A stretch of DNA of 64,000 nt, from contig NZ_CP032084.1 of NCBI RefSeq assembly GCF_003600685.1, forward strand, positions 2,294,001-2,358,000, written 5' to 3'. How positions within the stretch are numbered: the stretch's first letter is position 1; each line of letters starts with the position of its first letter. The notes under the pieces were generated by a model. That model saw only the letters and a list, made by a program, of their open reading frames with translations, did not search any database and was not told where the DNA came from. Positions 27,791 through 37,259 of the stretch are shown here, in pieces. The DNA comes from Achromobacter sp. B7. Its GTDB lineage: Bacteria; Pseudomonadota; Gammaproteobacteria; Burkholderiales; Burkholderiaceae_B. The translations under genes and the position numbers were made by a program.

Positions 27791-28276
27791 TCAGCCGGCG
27801 ACGATCGGTTTGCGATTAGGCGCGCCGCGCGCACCTCGGCCGTACGCGTCATAGGTCGCGTTCTTGCTGCCTGCGCCGTTCACGTCGCGCAGCGCGTCCA
27901 GCGACTGCTGCGTGTAGCGCAGATGCACATCGATCAACGCCCCATTGCGCAGGTTGATCTCGTTCGCCGATGCCGACTTGGTCAACAGCGCTTGCCAGAT
28001 CCCCGACAACTGCGGATGCAGCACGGCAGCCTGTTCGGTGCCGGCGTGGCCGATGGGCAGGCCGATTTCGGCCAACAGCCCGTCGCGCGTGCCGCTCAGG
28101 TCAACCAGCTGCTGTGCCACGCGCGACTTGCGTTCGGTAATGGCTTGCAGCGCGCCGACGTTGCCCGGGCCGACCAGAACCTCGGTCTCTTCTTCCAGAA
28201 TGGCTGAAAACTCGGTAATCAGCGCGTCTTCCTGACGCATGCAGGCCTGGAGGGAGTCGACGGGGTTCATGGTCAT
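27791..28276 (-). CDS. flgN: Export chaperone for FlgK and FlgL (FlgN)
   Basis: 161-residue helical protein, rich in Leu/Glu in the first half (DSLQACMRQEDALITEFSAI), with TERKSRVAQQLVDLSGTRD typical of FlgN, and a basic tail. It would bind the hook-junction proteins FlgK/FlgL, whose genes lie at 37260-40238. ATGs at 28276 and 28270 are both possible and neither has a proper Shine-Dalgarno. It follows flgM by 31 bases, so it is probably translated from the same mRNA. Confidence 0.9.
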   Translation of the reverse strand: MTMNPVDSLQACMRQEDALITEFSAILEEETEVLVGPGNVGALQAITERKSRVAQQLVDLSGTRDGLLAEIGLPIGHAGTEQAAVLHPQLSGIWQALLTKSASANEINLRNGALIDVHLRYTQQSLDALRDVNGAGSKNATYDAYGRGARGAPNRKPIVAG

Positions 28277-28307
28277 GCTTCGAAGGAGGATAGGGCGGTG
28301 GACGGGA

Positions 28308-28601
28308 TTACTTCAGCAGATCGCGCGCACTGGCGATCAGGCTGTCGGCAATGCGGCCGGTATCGATCTTCAACTGGCCCGAGGCAATGGCGGCACGGAT
28401 GGCAGCCACGCGCTCGACGTTGATGTCGTTCGAACCGTCTTGCAGGGCCAGCATCTTGCGCGACGCCGAACTCAACGCCACTTGCGAGCTGCTGGAGCCC
28501 GAGGGGGTGCTTGCGCCATAGGCTTGCGCAACCGCGGAATCCGGGCGCTGGCTCACGGCGTCGGCCGAAAGAGGCCGGTTGGTGGTCGAATTGATTTTCA
28601 A
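28308..28601 (-). CDS. flgM: Anti-sigma-28 factor FlgM
   Basis: 97 residues; binds FliA and is exported once the hook is complete. The N-terminus MKINSTTNRPLS and the C-terminal sigma-binding helices (NDINVERVAAIRAAIASGQL, DTGRIADSLIASARDLL) match the family. GGAG lies about 10 bases before the ATG. A sigma-28 promoter at 28661-28687 indicates feedback: FliA raises its own inhibitor. Confidence 0.95.
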   Translation of the reverse strand: MKINSTTNRPLSADAVSQRPDSAVAQAYGASTPSGSSSSQVALSSASRKMLALQDGSNDINVERVAAIRAAIASGQLKIDTGRIADSLIASARDLLK

Positions 28602-28660
28602 GGTTTTCTCCGCAGGGCGTCCTGGGTCGGTTTGCGACGGATACGCCTACTATTGTCTCT

Positions 28661-28687
28661 GTAACGACAGGGCCGGAAGGAACTTTA
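28661..28687 (-). promoter_or_regulatory. Sigma-28 (FliA) promoter of flgMN
   Basis: Minus strand: TAAAGTTC (28680-28687), 11 bp, GTCGTTAC (28661-28668). The best -35 of the four found, with 7 of 8 bases matching TAAAGTTT. It lies 60 bases before the flgM ATG, just past the flgA stop. Confidence 0.85.
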
Positions 28688-28728
28688 GGGCAGCTTGCCC
28701 AATGGTGTCGCGCGATTTGTAACAGACC

Positions 28729-29445
28729 CTACAGTTGTATTTCCACCAGGCCCGCGTTACGCACCACACCGCTGACCACCTGGCCGCTGGCGGTGCGCAC
28801 CTGCACCGTGGCGCCCGGCGCTGCATTGTCCAGTGCCTGCCCCTCGCTACTGACCACGAATCCGTTGCCGCGCGCGTTGATCCGAACGTTGGCGCCCCGC
28901 ATGACCGACTGCGCGTTGCGCAGCGACGAGCCACGCACCGGCTGGCCGGCGTTGATGCGGTAAGCGGCCGACATGCCCACGACCGTTTGCGGGTCGGTGA
29001 TGGCACCCGGCGGCAGCGACACCAGGTCGCCGTCCCGGGGGGAGAGGTCGTCCGGCGTCAGCGCCTGGCCCGCCGCGATCATGCGCGAAGCGACGTAATA
29101 GTACCCGGGCACGCTGACAGTGGCCTGCACATACGTCGTCCAGGGCTTGGGCGCGTTGCATCGCACACCCACCGTCATGCGCGACCGCAGCTTCATGCCC
29201 GACGGCATAAACGGGGACATGGCGTCGCAGGGCGCCAGGCGGTCCACCCTGGGCGGGTCGATCGCCACCGAGGGCTGCCCGGGCAGGCCGGCCAATTGTT
29301 CAAGCAGATAGTCTTGCGCCGCGTTCACGATGGCCTCGGGCGGCTGGCTGGCGGCGTCTTGCGCCAGCGCGGCTTCGTTGCCTGCCAATGCCAGGACAAG
29401 AAGGCCGCTTGCGCGCGCGAGGAGAAGTCGTGCGGAGATTTTCAT
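28729..29445 (-). CDS. flgA: P-ring assembly chaperone FlgA
   Basis: Periplasmic chaperone for FlgI. 238 residues from the ATG at 29445 (MKISARLLLARASGLLVLAL), which gives a clean Sec signal peptide ending near ALAQ. Starting at 29481 would add 12 hydrophilic residues before it. SAF-like domain in the middle (SRMIAAGQALTPDDLSPRDG) and the typical end (GQVVSGVVRNAGLVEIQL). Divergent from flgB; 177 bases between the two starts. Confidence 0.93.
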   Translation of the reverse strand: MKISARLLLARASGLLVLALAGNEAALAQDAASQPPEAIVNAAQDYLLEQLAGLPGQPSVAIDPPRVDRLAPCDAMSPFMPSGMKLRSRMTVGVRCNAPKPWTTYVQATVSVPGYYYVASRMIAAGQALTPDDLSPRDGDLVSLPPGAITDPQTVVGMSAAYRINAGQPVRGSSLRNAQSVMRGANVRINARGNGFVVSSEGQALDNAAPGATVQVRTASGQVVSGVVRNAGLVEIQL

Positions 29446-29622
29446 GATGACTGAATTGTAAGAGTCCGAGCCGCTTGGCAATACGTGAATTGGATGAGAA
29501 ATGGCGGGTTATTTGGCTGATTGTGTTTCACCGCCGGCCCCTATGATTCCGTCATCCAATGGGATAACGGTGCGTCCGAAGTCCCGTGCTCTATCCGTAT
29601 TGCAACGCACGAAGGCGCCACG

Positions 29623-30030
29623 ATGCTAGACAGGCTTAACGAAGATTTCCGGTTCTACCAGCAGGCTTTGGGACTGCGCGCGCAGCGCCAGGAAGTGTTG
29701 TCGTCCAACATCGCCAACGCCGACACGCCGAACTACAAGGCCCGCGATTTCGACTTCAAGACGGCGATGCAGAACGCGATGGAAGATTCCAAGCGCCTGG
29801 CCGATACGTCGTTGACGCTGACCTCCGCGCGCCACATTCCGGCCAAGGCCGTGTCGCAGGGCCCGACGGACCTGCTGTTCCGTTTGCCTTACCAGCCCAG
29901 CATGGACGGCAACACGGTGGACATGGACATCGAACGCGTGCAGTTCGCCGACAACACCTTGCACTACCAGAGCACGATGCAAATGATCTCCGGCCGCATC
30001 CGGACCATGCAGACCGCCATTCAGGATTGA
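29623..30030 (+). CDS. flgB: Proximal rod protein FlgB
   Basis: 135 residues from the ATG at 29623 (MLDRLNEDFRFYQQALGLRA), with GAAGG upstream; a longer frame from 29521 reads through the promoter region. Signature QEVLSSNIANADTPNYKARD. First gene of the rod-hook operon. A TATGAT -10-like box lies at 29542-29547, with only a poor -35, as would suit an FlhDC-activated class 2 promoter (inference). Confidence 0.95.
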   Translation: MLDRLNEDFRFYQQALGLRAQRQEVLSSNIANADTPNYKARDFDFKTAMQNAMEDSKRLADTSLTLTSARHIPAKAVSQGPTDLLFRLPYQPSMDGNTVDMDIERVQFADNTLHYQSTMQMISGRIRTMQTAIQD

Positions 30031-30052
30031 TCCATAAAGGGAGCAACAGGCA

Positions 30053-30472
30053 ATGTCCTTGTTGAGCATTTTCGATATCGCCGGTTCGGCGCTCAGCGCG
30101 CAGTCGCAGCGCATGAACGTCACGGCCAGCAACCTGGCCAACGCCGACAGCGTGGTGGGCCCGGACGGCCAGCCGTATCGCGCGCGCCAGGTTGTATTCC
30201 AGGTCAACCCGGCCGCCGGCCAGGCCATGGGGCAGGAGATTGGCGGCGTGCGCGTTGCCGGCGTCATCCAGGACCCGTCGCCGCTCAAGCAGATCTATGA
30301 CCCCAAGCATCCGCTGGCCGACGCCCAGGGCTACGTCAGCATGCCCAACGTCGATCCCGTGGCCGAAACGGTCAACATGATCGCGGCGTCGCGCTCGTAC
30401 CAGGCGAACGTCGAAGTGCTGAACACCGCCAAGTCCTTGATGCAAAAGACGTTGACCATCGGTCAATCCTAA
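30053..30472 (+). CDS. flgC: Proximal rod protein FlgC
   Basis: 139 residues, axial rod subunit. N-terminal [20 protein letters not shown] and C-terminal [20 protein letters not shown] are the two helices that pack in the rod. GGGAG before the ATG. 22 bases after flgB, 20 before flgD. Confidence 0.97.
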   Translation: MSLLSIFDIAGSALSAQSQRMNVTASNLANADSVVGPDGQPYRARQVVFQVNPAAGQAMGQEIGGVRVAGVIQDPSPLKQIYDPKHPLADAQGYVSMPNVDPVAETVNMIAASRSYQANVEVLNTAKSLMQKTLTIGQS

Positions 30473-30492
30473 TTTCCGCTCAGAGTGAATCC

Positions 30493-31191
30493 ATGACCAC
30501 CGTCGATCAAAACACCAGCACCACCGGCTTGGGCCTGGCCCAGGCGGGCGCCGGCAGCTCCATTACGTCGCAGGGCCTGCAAGACCAGTTCCTGAAGCTG
30601 CTGATGACGCAGCTGCAGAACCAGGATCCGCTGAACCCGATGCAAAACGCCGAGCTGACCTCGCAGATGGCGCAGATCGCAACGGTGGAAGGCATCACCA
30701 ACCTGAAGAGCACCATCCTGGCCATCAGCGGCCAGATCGATGTGTCCCAGTCGATGAACGCCGTGTCGATGATCGGCAAGGGCGTGTTGATCCCGGGTTC
30801 CAAGGTCAAGGTCGGCGTGGACGGCGACAACGCCGCCGAGCGCGTCGTCACCCCTTACGGCCTGGATCTGCAAAGCGATGCGCAGAAGGTCCAGGTTCGT
30901 ATCGCCGACGCGAACGGCGCCGTGGTGCGCACCATTGAAATGGGCGAACAGAAGACTGGCGTCTACACCCTGAACTGGGATGGCAAGAACGACGGCGGCG
31001 TGGCATTGGAGCCGGGTGCTTACACCGTGTCCGTGCTGGCAACCGACGGCGACGGCAAGAAGGTGAACGCGGAAGTCCTGAGCTACGGCCAGGTCAAGAG
31101 CGTGGCTTACTCGACGAACGGACTGCGTCTGGACCTGGGCCTGGAAGGCCAGACCAGCATGTTGGACGTGCGCAAGGTTATCGGCGCCTGA
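30493..31191 (+). CDS. flgD: Hook cap / scaffolding protein FlgD
   Basis: Caps the growing hook and is then replaced by FlgK. 232 residues. N-terminal QFLKLLMTQLQNQDPLNPMQ and NAELTSQMAQIATVEGI are typical; the middle holds the Ig-like fold with YTLNWDGKNDGG. No truncation seen. Confidence 0.97.
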   Translation: MTTVDQNTSTTGLGLAQAGAGSSITSQGLQDQFLKLLMTQLQNQDPLNPMQNAELTSQMAQIATVEGITNLKSTILAISGQIDVSQSMNAVSMIGKGVLIPGSKVKVGVDGDNAAERVVTPYGLDLQSDAQKVQVRIADANGAVVRTIEMGEQKTGVYTLNWDGKNDGGVALEPGAYTVSVLATDGDGKKVNAEVLSYGQVKSVAYSTNGLRLDLGLEGQTSMLDVRKVIGA

Positions 31192-31260
31192 ACCGGGCGG
31201 ATTTGAATCGATGCCGGCGCACGGGCGACGGCTCCACATCATTAATTAGCGAGAGAAAAC

Positions 31261-32730
31261 ATGGGCTTCGGACAAGGACTAAGCGGCTTGAACGCCGCTG
31301 CGCAGAACCTGGACGTGATCGGCAACAACATCGCCAACTCCGGCACCGTCGGCTTCAAGTCGGCCACGGCCTCGTTTGCTGACGTGTACGCCAGCTCGCG
31401 CGTGGGCCTGGGCGTCAAGGTCGCCGCCATCAATCAACGCTTCACCGTCGGTACGGTGCAGGGCGGTGGTGGCGAATACGACATCGCCATCGACGGCGCC
31501 AAGGGCATGTTCCGCCTGACGGACACCAGCGGCGCGGTGATGTATTCGCGCAATGGCGAATTCCTGGTCGACAAGAACAACTTCATCGTCAACGCGCAGG
31601 GCTACCGCCTGACGGGCTACCCCGCAGGCGCCATTGGCGCTAACCCGGTCGAACTGCAACTGCCGACGGCCAACGTGGCGCCGCGCGCCACCGCCACCGG
31701 CACGACCGTGGCCAACCTGGACGCCAACGCCAAGGTGGTTTACCCGGTTGATACCGTCACGGCCCCGGCCGTCGACGGCAGCGTGTCCCTGGGCGGCACG
31801 GCATATACGTTCACCCGCGATCCGCTGGGTGTGGTGGTGTGGTCGGGCGCGACGCCGCCCGCCGGTAACTACGGCGCGGCGCCGAACGTCATCACGGTCG
31901 ATGGCACGGGCGCCATCACGGCTGGCGACATCAGCCAGGTTCCGGGCTACGTCAACTACACCGCCGCCGTCACCGAAATCGGCCGTCCGTTCGACCCCAC
32001 GGTGTCCAACAGCTACACCAACGCGTCGCCCATGACGGTGTTCGATTCGCTGGGTAACTCGCACCAGGTGATGCAGTACTTCGTCAAGCGCCCGGCGGAT
32101 GCCGCCGGCAACAGCGTGTACGACGTCTACTACACGATGGACGGCCAGGCCATGGCGCCCACGACCGAAGCGGGCGGCGTCTGGGGCACCCCCCAGCAGT
32201 TCACGTTCAACAAGGCCGGCGCGCTGACCAGCGCCCCGGTCGTGACCTTGAGCTTTGCCCAGCCCGGCGGCGCCACCACGCCCGCCGACCCCATCAGCAT
32301 CGCCATGAACTACACCGGCACCACGCAGTACGGCAGCAACTACAAGCTGGTTGCCAAGCCCGACGGCTACACCTCCGGTGAATTCAGCGGCATCAACATC
32401 GGCGGCGACGGCAGCCTGGTGGCCAGCTACACCAACGGTGAAACGCAAGTGGTCGGCAACATCGTGCTGGCCGACTTCGCCAACCTGCAAGGCCTGCAAC
32501 CGGTGGGCAACAACGCGTGGACGGAAACGTCCGCCTCGGGCCAGCCGATCCTGGGTCAGCCCGGCACCAACGGCATGTCCAAGGTGGTGGGTCAGGCGAC
32601 GGAAGCGTCCAACGTCGACATGAGCAAGGAACTGGTCAACATGATCATTGCCCAGCGCACCTACCAGGCCAACTCGCAAACCATCAAGACTCAGGACGAA
32701 ATCATGCAAGTCCTGATGAACCTGAAGTAA
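31261..32730 (+). CDS. flgE: Flagellar hook protein FlgE
   Basis: Main hook subunit, 489 residues (about 400 in Salmonella), so the outer D1/D2 domains are enlarged. N-terminus MGFGQGLSGLNAAAQNLDVI with GNNIANSGTVGFKSA; C-terminus SKELVNMIIAQRTYQANSQT. GAGAG lies just before the ATG. 69 bases after flgD. Confidence 0.97.
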   Translation: MGFGQGLSGLNAAAQNLDVIGNNIANSGTVGFKSATASFADVYASSRVGLGVKVAAINQRFTVGTVQGGGGEYDIAIDGAKGMFRLTDTSGAVMYSRNGEFLVDKNNFIVNAQGYRLTGYPAGAIGANPVELQLPTANVAPRATATGTTVANLDANAKVVYPVDTVTAPAVDGSVSLGGTAYTFTRDPLGVVVWSGATPPAGNYGAAPNVITVDGTGAITAGDISQVPGYVNYTAAVTEIGRPFDPTVSNSYTNASPMTVFDSLGNSHQVMQYFVKRPADAAGNSVYDVYYTMDGQAMAPTTEAGGVWGTPQQFTFNKAGALTSAPVVTLSFAQPGGATTPADPISIAMNYTGTTQYGSNYKLVAKPDGYTSGEFSGINIGGDGSLVASYTNGETQVVGNIVLADFANLQGLQPVGNNAWTETSASGQPILGQPGTNGMSKVVGQATEASNVDMSKELVNMIIAQRTYQANSQTIKTQDEIMQVLMNLK

Positions 32731-32763
32731 AGCTGGCTCGCGACGACACCGACGGAATAGGCA

Positions 32764-33525
32764 ATGGACAGAATCATCTACACCGCCATGAATGGCGCGG
32801 CACGTATCACTGAGCAGCAGGCCGCGATTTCGAACAACATGGCCAACGTGAACACGACGGGCTTTCGCGAGCAGATCGCGCTGTACCGCTCGGTTCCCGT
32901 GACGGACGGAGTGAGCCTGCCCACGCGTGTTTCGACGGTGGCCTCGACCCCGGGCAACAGCTTTGAAATGGGCAACATGCAGACCACGGGCCGCGACCTG
33001 GACGTGGCACTGGCCAGTGAGAACGGCTGGATCGCCGTGCAGACGCCGCAAGGCGAAGCCTATACGCGCGGCGGCAGCCTGCAAGTGGGCATCAACGGCC
33101 TGTTGCAGACCTCGCTGGGCCAACCGGTGCTGTCCGACCAGGGCGGCCCCATCGATGTGCCCGACCAGGCCTCGCTGACGATCACGTCCGACGGCACCAT
33201 CACGGCCATCGGCGCCGGCGACGGCCCGAACAATATTCTGAACCTCGGTCGCCTGAAGCTGGCCAACCCGAACAACGCGCAACTGGTGCATGGCGACGAC
33301 GGCGTGTTCCGCCTGGCGCCGGTCAATGGCCAGCCCGCGCCGCCCGCGCCGGCGGACCCCAGCCTGCGCCTGCTGTCCGGCGTGCTGGAAGGCAGCAACA
33401 CCAATCCGATGAAAGCGATGGTGGGCATGATTGAAAACGCCCGCCGCTTCGAGCAGCAGATGCAGGTGATCCAGCAGTCGGACCGTAACGCCGAACGCGC
33501 CAACGGCATCTTGTCCGTCAGCTGA
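32764..33525 (+). CDS. flgF: Proximal rod protein FlgF
   Basis: 253 residues. Starts [20 protein letters not shown] with [20 protein letters not shown], and ends in the rod helix with [20 protein letters not shown]. Located between flgE and flgG as usual. Confidence 0.97.
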   Translation: MDRIIYTAMNGAARITEQQAAISNNMANVNTTGFREQIALYRSVPVTDGVSLPTRVSTVASTPGNSFEMGNMQTTGRDLDVALASENGWIAVQTPQGEAYTRGGSLQVGINGLLQTSLGQPVLSDQGGPIDVPDQASLTITSDGTITAIGAGDGPNNILNLGRLKLANPNNAQLVHGDDGVFRLAPVNGQPAPPAPADPSLRLLSGVLEGSNTNPMKAMVGMIENARRFEQQMQVIQQSDRNAERANGILSVS

Positions 33526-33589
33526 CTCGGCCGCTGATTCAACCCAAATTTCGCGCGCGGCGCTGCCGCGGCACCAGGAGTACTTCATC

Positions 33590-34375
33590 ATGATGCGTTC
33601 GTTGTGGATTGCCAAAACGGGCCTGGAAGGTCAACAGACCTCCATGGACGTGATCTCGAACAACTTGGCCAACGTTTCCACCAACGGGTTCAAGCGCGGC
33701 CGCGCCGTGTTCCAGGACTTGATGTACCAAACGCTGCGCCAGCCCGGTGCACAAGTGGGCGACGCCACGCAACTGCCGTCCGGCCTGCAATTGGGCACGG
33801 GCGCCCGCGTGGCCGCCACCGAGCGCATCCACACCGCCGGCAACCTGAACAACACGGGCGGCGAAATGGACATCGCCATCAACGGCCGTGGCTTCCTGCA
33901 AGTCGAACTGCCCGACGGCACCCAGGGCTACACCCGTGACGGCGCCCTGCAACGCGACCAGAACGGCCAGCTGACCACCGTCAGCGGCTACGTCATCCAG
34001 CCGCCCATGAACGTGCCGGACAACGCCTTGTCCATCTCCATCGGCAAGGACGGCATCGTCTCGGTGACCCAGCCCGGCGCCGCCGGCGTGAACGTGCAGA
34101 TCGGCCAGTTGCAGATCGCCACCTTCATCAACCCCACCGGCCTGCAAAGCATCGGCGAAAACCTGTATCTGGAAACGGATGCATCGGGCCCCGCCAACCT
34201 GCTGCAACCGGGCGTGGACGGCGCGGGTTCGATCATGCAGAACTACGTTGAAACGTCCAACGTGAACGTGGCTGAGGAACTGGTCAACATGATCACGACC
34301 CAGCGCGCCTACGAAATGAACAGCAAGGCCGTCAAGACCTCTGACGAGATGCTGGCCCGCCTGACCCAACTGTGA
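33590..34375 (+). CDS. flgG: Distal rod protein FlgG
   Basis: 261 residues, a nearly invariant length. [40 protein letters not shown] and the C-terminal [20 protein letters not shown]. Two adjacent ATGs (33590, 33593); GGAG lies upstream. Its TGA overlaps the flgH start. Confidence 0.97.
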   Translation: MMRSLWIAKTGLEGQQTSMDVISNNLANVSTNGFKRGRAVFQDLMYQTLRQPGAQVGDATQLPSGLQLGTGARVAATERIHTAGNLNNTGGEMDIAINGRGFLQVELPDGTQGYTRDGALQRDQNGQLTTVSGYVIQPPMNVPDNALSISIGKDGIVSVTQPGAAGVNVQIGQLQIATFINPTGLQSIGENLYLETDASGPANLLQPGVDGAGSIMQNYVETSNVNVAEELVNMITTQRAYEMNSKAVKTSDEMLARLTQL

Positions 34376-35064
34376 TGCCCATGTCTGTCCTGCGTCTGGT
34401 ATTCGCTGCGGCGCTGGCTATGCTGGCGGCCGGTTGCGCCATGATCCCGCCCGAGCCCATCGTGACCGGGCCGACCACGGCCGCGCCGCCGCCGCCGCCC
34501 ATGCCGATGGCGCAGCCGACGGGCTCGATCTATCAGCCCACCACGTACGGCAACTATCCGTTGTTCGAGGATCGTCGTCCGCGCAACGTGGGCGACATCG
34601 TCACCATCGTGCTGAACGAACGCACCAATGCGTCCAAGAACGTGGCGACGAATACGAACCGCACCGGATCGGCCACGCTGGGTATCGCCGCCGCGCCGTC
34701 CTTCATGGACAGCTGGGCGGGCGCCAACCTGAACACCGACGCCAAGGGCGGCAACGTGGCGCAGGGCAAGGGCGACAGCACCGCCAACAATGCCTTTACC
34801 GGCACCATCACCACGACGGTCGTGGGCGTGATGTCGAACGGCAATTTGCAGGTGGCTGGCGAGAAGCAGATCGCGATCAACCGCGGCAGCGAATACGTAC
34901 GCTTCGCCGGGGTGGTCGACCCGCGCTCCATCACCGGCACGAACACCGTGTCGTCCACGCAGGTGGCCGACGCCCGCATCGAATATCGCAGCAAGGGCGT
35001 CATGGACGAAGTTCAGACCATGGGCTGGCTGCAACGCTTCTTCCTGCTTGCTTCGCCGTTCTGA
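34375..35064 (+). CDS. flgH: L-ring lipoprotein FlgH
   Basis: Outer-membrane ring lipoprotein. 229 residues from the ATG at 34375, which shares one base with the flgG stop (TGATG). A GTG at 34372 and an ATG at 34381 are alternatives. Lipobox LAAGC in [15 protein letters not shown], then a Pro-rich stretch, [20 protein letters not shown] and the C-terminal [13 protein letters not shown]. Confidence 0.96.
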   Translation: MPMSVLRLVFAAALAMLAAGCAMIPPEPIVTGPTTAAPPPPPMPMAQPTGSIYQPTTYGNYPLFEDRRPRNVGDIVTIVLNERTNASKNVATNTNRTGSATLGIAAAPSFMDSWAGANLNTDAKGGNVAQGKGDSTANNAFTGTITTTVVGVMSNGNLQVAGEKQIAINRGSEYVRFAGVVDPRSITGTNTVSSTQVADARIEYRSKGVMDEVQTMGWLQRFFLLASPF

Positions 35065-35066
35065 CC

Positions 35067-36203
35067 ATGACAAAACCCACCTCCATATCCGCCATGCTGT
35101 CCCTGTTCGCCCGTGTGTGCGTGGCGGTAGGGCTGGTGGCCGGCGCCGGCGCGGCGCACGCCGAGCGGCTCAAGGACCTGGCCTCGATCCAGGGCGTGCG
35201 GGGCAACCAGTTGATCGGCTACGGCCTGGTCGTGGGCCTGGACGGCAGCGGCGACCAGGTTCGCCAGACGCCTTTCACGCAGCAAAGCCTGACCAACATG
35301 CTGTCGCAGCTGGGCATCACCGTGCCCGCCGGCAGCAACATGCAGTTGAAGAACGTGGCGGCCGTCATGGTCACCACCACCTTGCCCGCGTTCGCGCGGC
35401 CCGGCCAGACGCTGGACGTGGTGGTGTCGTCCATGGGTAACGCCAAGAGCCTGCGCGGCGGCACCTTGCTGATGACCCCGCTCAAGGGCGCGGACAGCCA
35501 GGTCTACGCCATCGCCCAGGGCAACATCCTGGTCGGCGGCGCGGGCGCATCGGCCGGCGGCTCCAGCGTGCAGATCAACCAATTGAACGGCGGCCGCATC
35601 AGCGCGGGCGCCATCGTCGAACGCGGCGTGCCCACCACGTTCTCGCGCGACGGCTACATCCACGTCGAACTGAACAACACCGACTTCGGCACCGCGCAGA
35701 ACGTGGCGCAGGCCCTGAACCGCAAGTTCGGCCAAGGCACGGCCACCGCGCTGGACGGCCGCGTGGTGCAGGTGCGCACGCCCATGGAGCAGTCCTCGCA
35801 GGCGCGCTTCCTGTCGCAAGTGGAAGACTTGCAGGTGGCGCGCGCGCCCACGGTGGCCAAGGTCATCATCAACGCCCGCACCGGTTCTGTCGTGATGAAC
35901 CGCACGGTCATGATTGAAGAGGCGGCCGTGGCCCACGGCAACCTGTCGGTCATCATCAACCGCCAGAACCAGGTGTCGCAACCGGACACCCCGTTCACGG
36001 AAGGGCAGACCGTGGTGGTGCCCAACACGCAGATCGAAGTGCGCCAGGACAACGGCTCGTTGCAGCGCGTAAGCACCAGCGCCAACCTGGCTGATGTGGT
36101 CAAGGGCTTGAATGCCCTGGGCGCCACGCCGCAGGACCTGCTGGCCATCTTGCAGGCCATGAAAAGCGCGGGCGCTTTGCGCGCCGAACTGGAAATCATC
36201 TGA
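35067..36203 (+). CDS. flgI: P-ring protein FlgI
   Basis: Periplasmic ring around the rod. 378 residues from the ATG at 35067, 2 bases after the flgH stop. Signal peptide [20 protein letters not shown] ending at AHA, then [20 protein letters not shown]. The frame stays open far upstream through flgH, but only because of high GC. C-terminal [20 protein letters not shown] is typical. Confidence 0.96.
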   Translation: MTKPTSISAMLSLFARVCVAVGLVAGAGAAHAERLKDLASIQGVRGNQLIGYGLVVGLDGSGDQVRQTPFTQQSLTNMLSQLGITVPAGSNMQLKNVAAVMVTTTLPAFARPGQTLDVVVSSMGNAKSLRGGTLLMTPLKGADSQVYAIAQGNILVGGAGASAGGSSVQINQLNGGRISAGAIVERGVPTTFSRDGYIHVELNNTDFGTAQNVAQALNRKFGQGTATALDGRVVQVRTPMEQSSQARFLSQVEDLQVARAPTVAKVIINARTGSVVMNRTVMIEEAAVAHGNLSVIINRQNQVSQPDTPFTEGQTVVVPNTQIEVRQDNGSLQRVSTSANLADVVKGLNALGATPQDLLAILQAMKSAGALRAELEII

Positions 36204-36208
36204 CGGCC

Positions 36209-37186
36209 ATGGCGATTACTCAAGATGCGGCAAGCGGCGCGGGCCGCCAGGAATCGGTCTTTGACATGGGCCGCTTGTCGGACCTGAAGCGCGACGTCAA
36301 GAAAGACCCCGCCGGCACCGAGCAGCAAAAGCAGGTCGCCAAGCAGTTCGAAGCCCTGTTCCTGCAAATGATGGTCAAGCGCATGCGCGAGGCCACGCCC
36401 AAGGAAGGCCTGTTCGATTCGCAGCAGACGCAAATGATGCAGTCCATGGCCGACGAGCAATTGGCGCTGCACCTGGCTTCGCCCGGCATCGGCCTGACGC
36501 AATCCATCCTGTCGCAGATGCAGCAAGGCAAGCCGGCGGACATGTCCGACGAGGCGGTGCGCGCGATCGGGCAGGGCGGCGACCTGGACTTCCGCACGGG
36601 CGGTTCGCGCGAGGTGTCGGCACTGCTGAACGTGATGCGCAACAACCGTCCCAGCGACCGCGCGCTGGCCGCCGCCGAAGGCGCGCCCGAGCACGTGGTG
36701 GACTTCGTGTCGAAGATGTCGCGCGCGGCCAACCTGGCGTCGCAGCAAAGCGGCGTGCCGGCTCGCCTGATCATGGGTCAGGCGGCGTTGGAATCGGGCT
36801 GGGGCAAGCGCGAAATCAAGCACCCGGACGGCAGCACCAGCTACAACCTGTTCGGTATCAAGGCAGGCGCAAGCTGGAACGGCAAGGTCGTCAACGTGCT
36901 GACCACCGAATACGAAGGCGGCGTTGCCAAAAAGGTGACGCAGCCGTTCCGTGCCTATTCCTCTTACGAGGAATCGTTCTCGGACTACGCCCGCCTGATC
37001 GGCAACAGCCCCCGCTACGAGGCCGTTACCCAGGCGCGCAACGAGATCGACGCGGCACGCAAGATCCAGGACGCGGGCTACGCAACCGACCCGCGTTACG
37101 CACAAAAACTAATCGGCATCATGGGCCAATTGCGCGGCGCGGCCTCCAACGTGGAAATTTCTCGCCAGATGTTGGAAGGACTCTAA
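36209..37186 (+). CDS. flgJ: Rod-cap and muramidase FlgJ
   Basis: Bifunctional form, 325 residues. N-terminal rod-scaffolding part (VAKQFEALFLQMMVKRMREA) and C-terminal glucosaminidase part with ARLIMGQAALESGWGKREI and SYNLFGIKAG. The enzyme opens peptidoglycan for the rod. The gene ends at 37186 inside the -35 box of the flgK promoter. Confidence 0.96.
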   Translation: MAITQDAASGAGRQESVFDMGRLSDLKRDVKKDPAGTEQQKQVAKQFEALFLQMMVKRMREATPKEGLFDSQQTQMMQSMADEQLALHLASPGIGLTQSILSQMQQGKPADMSDEAVRAIGQGGDLDFRTGGSREVSALLNVMRNNRPSDRALAAAEGAPEHVVDFVSKMSRAANLASQQSGVPARLIMGQAALESGWGKREIKHPDGSTSYNLFGIKAGASWNGKVVNVLTTEYEGGVAKKVTQPFRAYSSYEESFSDYARLIGNSPRYEAVTQARNEIDAARKIQDAGYATDPRYAQKLIGIMGQLRGAASNVEISRQMLEGL

Positions 37187-37210
37187 ATTTGGACGATCTC
37201 CTGCCGTTAT
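37184..37210 (+). promoter_or_regulatory. Sigma-28 (FliA) promoter of flgKL
   Basis: TAAATTTG (37184-37191), 11 bp, GCCGTTAT (37203-37210). The TAA of the -35 box is also the flgJ stop codon. The predicted start is near 37217, about 43 bases before flgK. It would let FliA boost hook-junction proteins late in assembly. Confidence 0.8.
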
Positions 37211-37259
37211 TGGAGTATCCAGAAATATCAGCTGCGGTTACATACGGGGCATTGTCAGC

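Noticed and set aside
34434..35066. Extension of flgI upstream through flgH
   Set aside because: The added 211 residues are Arg/His-rich nonsense; a proper signal peptide starts at 35067.
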